Shown here in pieces: positions 15,054-15,689 of a stretch of 15,689 bases of DNA (its first letter is position 1; every line of letters starts with the position of its first letter). The stretch lies in assembly GCA_034440595.1 (NCBI GenBank), contig JAWXCH010000083.1, positions 1 to 15,689 on the forward strand, in the 5' to 3' direction. The position numbers and the translations under genes were made by a program. Origin of the DNA: JAWXCH01 sp034440595 (lineage in GTDB: Bacteria; Planctomycetota; Planctomycetia; Pirellulales; JALHPA01). The notes beneath the pieces are model-generated. The model ran no database searches. It was not told the origin of the DNA and saw nothing but the letters and a program-made list of their open reading frames with translations.

Positions 15054-15689
15054 ATGACTCGGCCTGATTACAATGCCACGCGGCGGTTCGTTGGACTCTT
15101 GGTGCTGTCGATGTTTTGCAGTCTGACTGCGATCCATTCGGCACAGGCACAGTTTGCTCCCATTCCGACGCCGGAAGAACGTGCCAAAATGTACGACACC
15201 CTGGCCGAGGATGTTGCCCATCTGGAACAGACGGTCGCCGTGCTGAAAAAGGTGGTTCACCTCGTCAAACCGACGGTCGTGCATATTGAAGCCGCCAAGC
15301 CAGACGAAGTCTCTGGCCGCGTTCGCAACTCCATCGAGGAAGCCGGTTCTGGCACCCTCATCGAGTACAAAGACAAGTTCTATGTCATCACTAATCGTCA
15401 TGTGATTGAAGGGGCCGAGGCACAAAATATCCGTCTGAAGCTCGCCGACGGACGGATTCTCAACCCGACCAAAATCTGGGGAGATCCAGGGACGGACATT
15501 GCCGTGATGGCGATTAAAGCCGAACACCTGATTCCGGCCAGAATCGGCAACAGCGATAAGCTGGATATCGGCGATTTCGTGCTAGCGGTCGGCAGCCCTT
15601 TTGCCCAAAGCCATTCGTTCACATTCGGCATTGTCAGTGCCAAGGGACGGCGTGGGCTGGAACTTGGCAAGGGGGTCGACTACCAGGAC
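15054..15689 (+). CDS. HtrA/DegP-type serine protease, 5' part (cut by window end)
   Basis: This is the N-terminal 212 residues of an exported trypsin-like protease of the HtrA/DegP/DegQ family, which degrades or refolds misfolded envelope proteins. A signal peptide is clear: basic residues up to R11, hydrophobic core about 12-27, and probable cleavage after AQA (30-32). A helical stretch (about 40-68) precedes the protease domain. VVHIEA starts the first strand. The catalytic His is H116 in YVITNRHVIEGA and the Asp is D148 in GTDIAVMAI. LDIGDFVLAVGSPF and FGIVSAKGR are family blocks. The catalytic Ser motif (GNSGG) and any PDZ domains would lie past the window end, so activity cannot be judged; the frame is still open at 15689. 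The ATG at 15054 has GGAGG eight bases before it. There are 254 bases between it and the preceding gene, with a candidate promoter, a half repeat and a palindrome. Confidence 0.93.
   Translation, partial: MTRPDYNATRRFVGLLVLSMFCSLTAIHSAQAQFAPIPTPEERAKMYDTLAEDVAHLEQTVAVLKKVVHLVKPTVVHIEAAKPDEVSGRVRNSIEEAGSGTLIEYKDKFYVITNRHVIEGAEAQNIRLKLADGRILNPTKIWGDPGTDIAVMAIKAEHLIPARIGNSDKLDIGDFVLAVGSPFAQSHSFTFGIVSAKGRRGLELGKGVDYQD

Overview
The window looks like a stretch of a planctomycete chromosome (Pirellulales-like). The reasons are house-keeping genes in short, loosely spaced units, few strong ribosome binding sites, a very long FHA/coiled-coil protein, and many short hairpin repeats between genes. This is an inference from style and gene content; no 16S or other marker is present. 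Nothing resembles a prophage, transposase, CRISPR array or tRNA.

Layout. (1) 204-476 rpsR, ending in a clear intrinsic terminator. (2) 575-5418, one probable operon: a hotdog acyl-CoA thioesterase, a LolD/YbbA-type ABC ATPase starting 10 bases later, then a 1161-residue ten-helix FtsX/YbbP-type permease. A nested palindromic repeat sits between ATPase and permease. (3) 5530-6510, a ten-helix DMT/EamA-like permease whose two halves are about half identical without gaps. (4) 6680-8499, three queuosine-precursor genes: queC-queE on the minus strand and queF divergent on the plus strand, with a hairpin in the shared 82-base spacer. (5) 8689-9702, a TIM-barrel sugar isomerase/epimerase-like protein. 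(6) 9885-13613 minus, a protein with an FHA domain, about 750 residues of coiled coil and a C-terminal membrane hairpin. (7) 13614-14352, a long gene-free stretch with inverted repeats. (8) 14353-14799, a DksA/TraR-type zinc-finger protein with a terminator. (9) 15054 to the window end, the first 212 residues of an exported HtrA/DegP-type protease, cut by the window edge.

How the genes work together. The clearest functional group is queC/queE/queF. QueE makes 7-carboxy-7-deazaguanine, QueC makes preQ0 and QueF reduces it to preQ1; QueD, Tgt and QueA must lie elsewhere. The second group is the thioesterase-ATPase-permease set. It resembles the E. coli tesA-ybbA-ybbP neighbourhood, but with an unrelated thioesterase fold.

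The most unusual DNA-level signal is a set of intergenic hairpins (6628-6673, 8527-8560, 9725-9847, with a half copy at 14974-14990). Several have different stem sequences but the same three-base GGA loop, and two share the flank ACTACAT. The paired base changes in the stems suggest a dispersed REP-like family maintained as structure.
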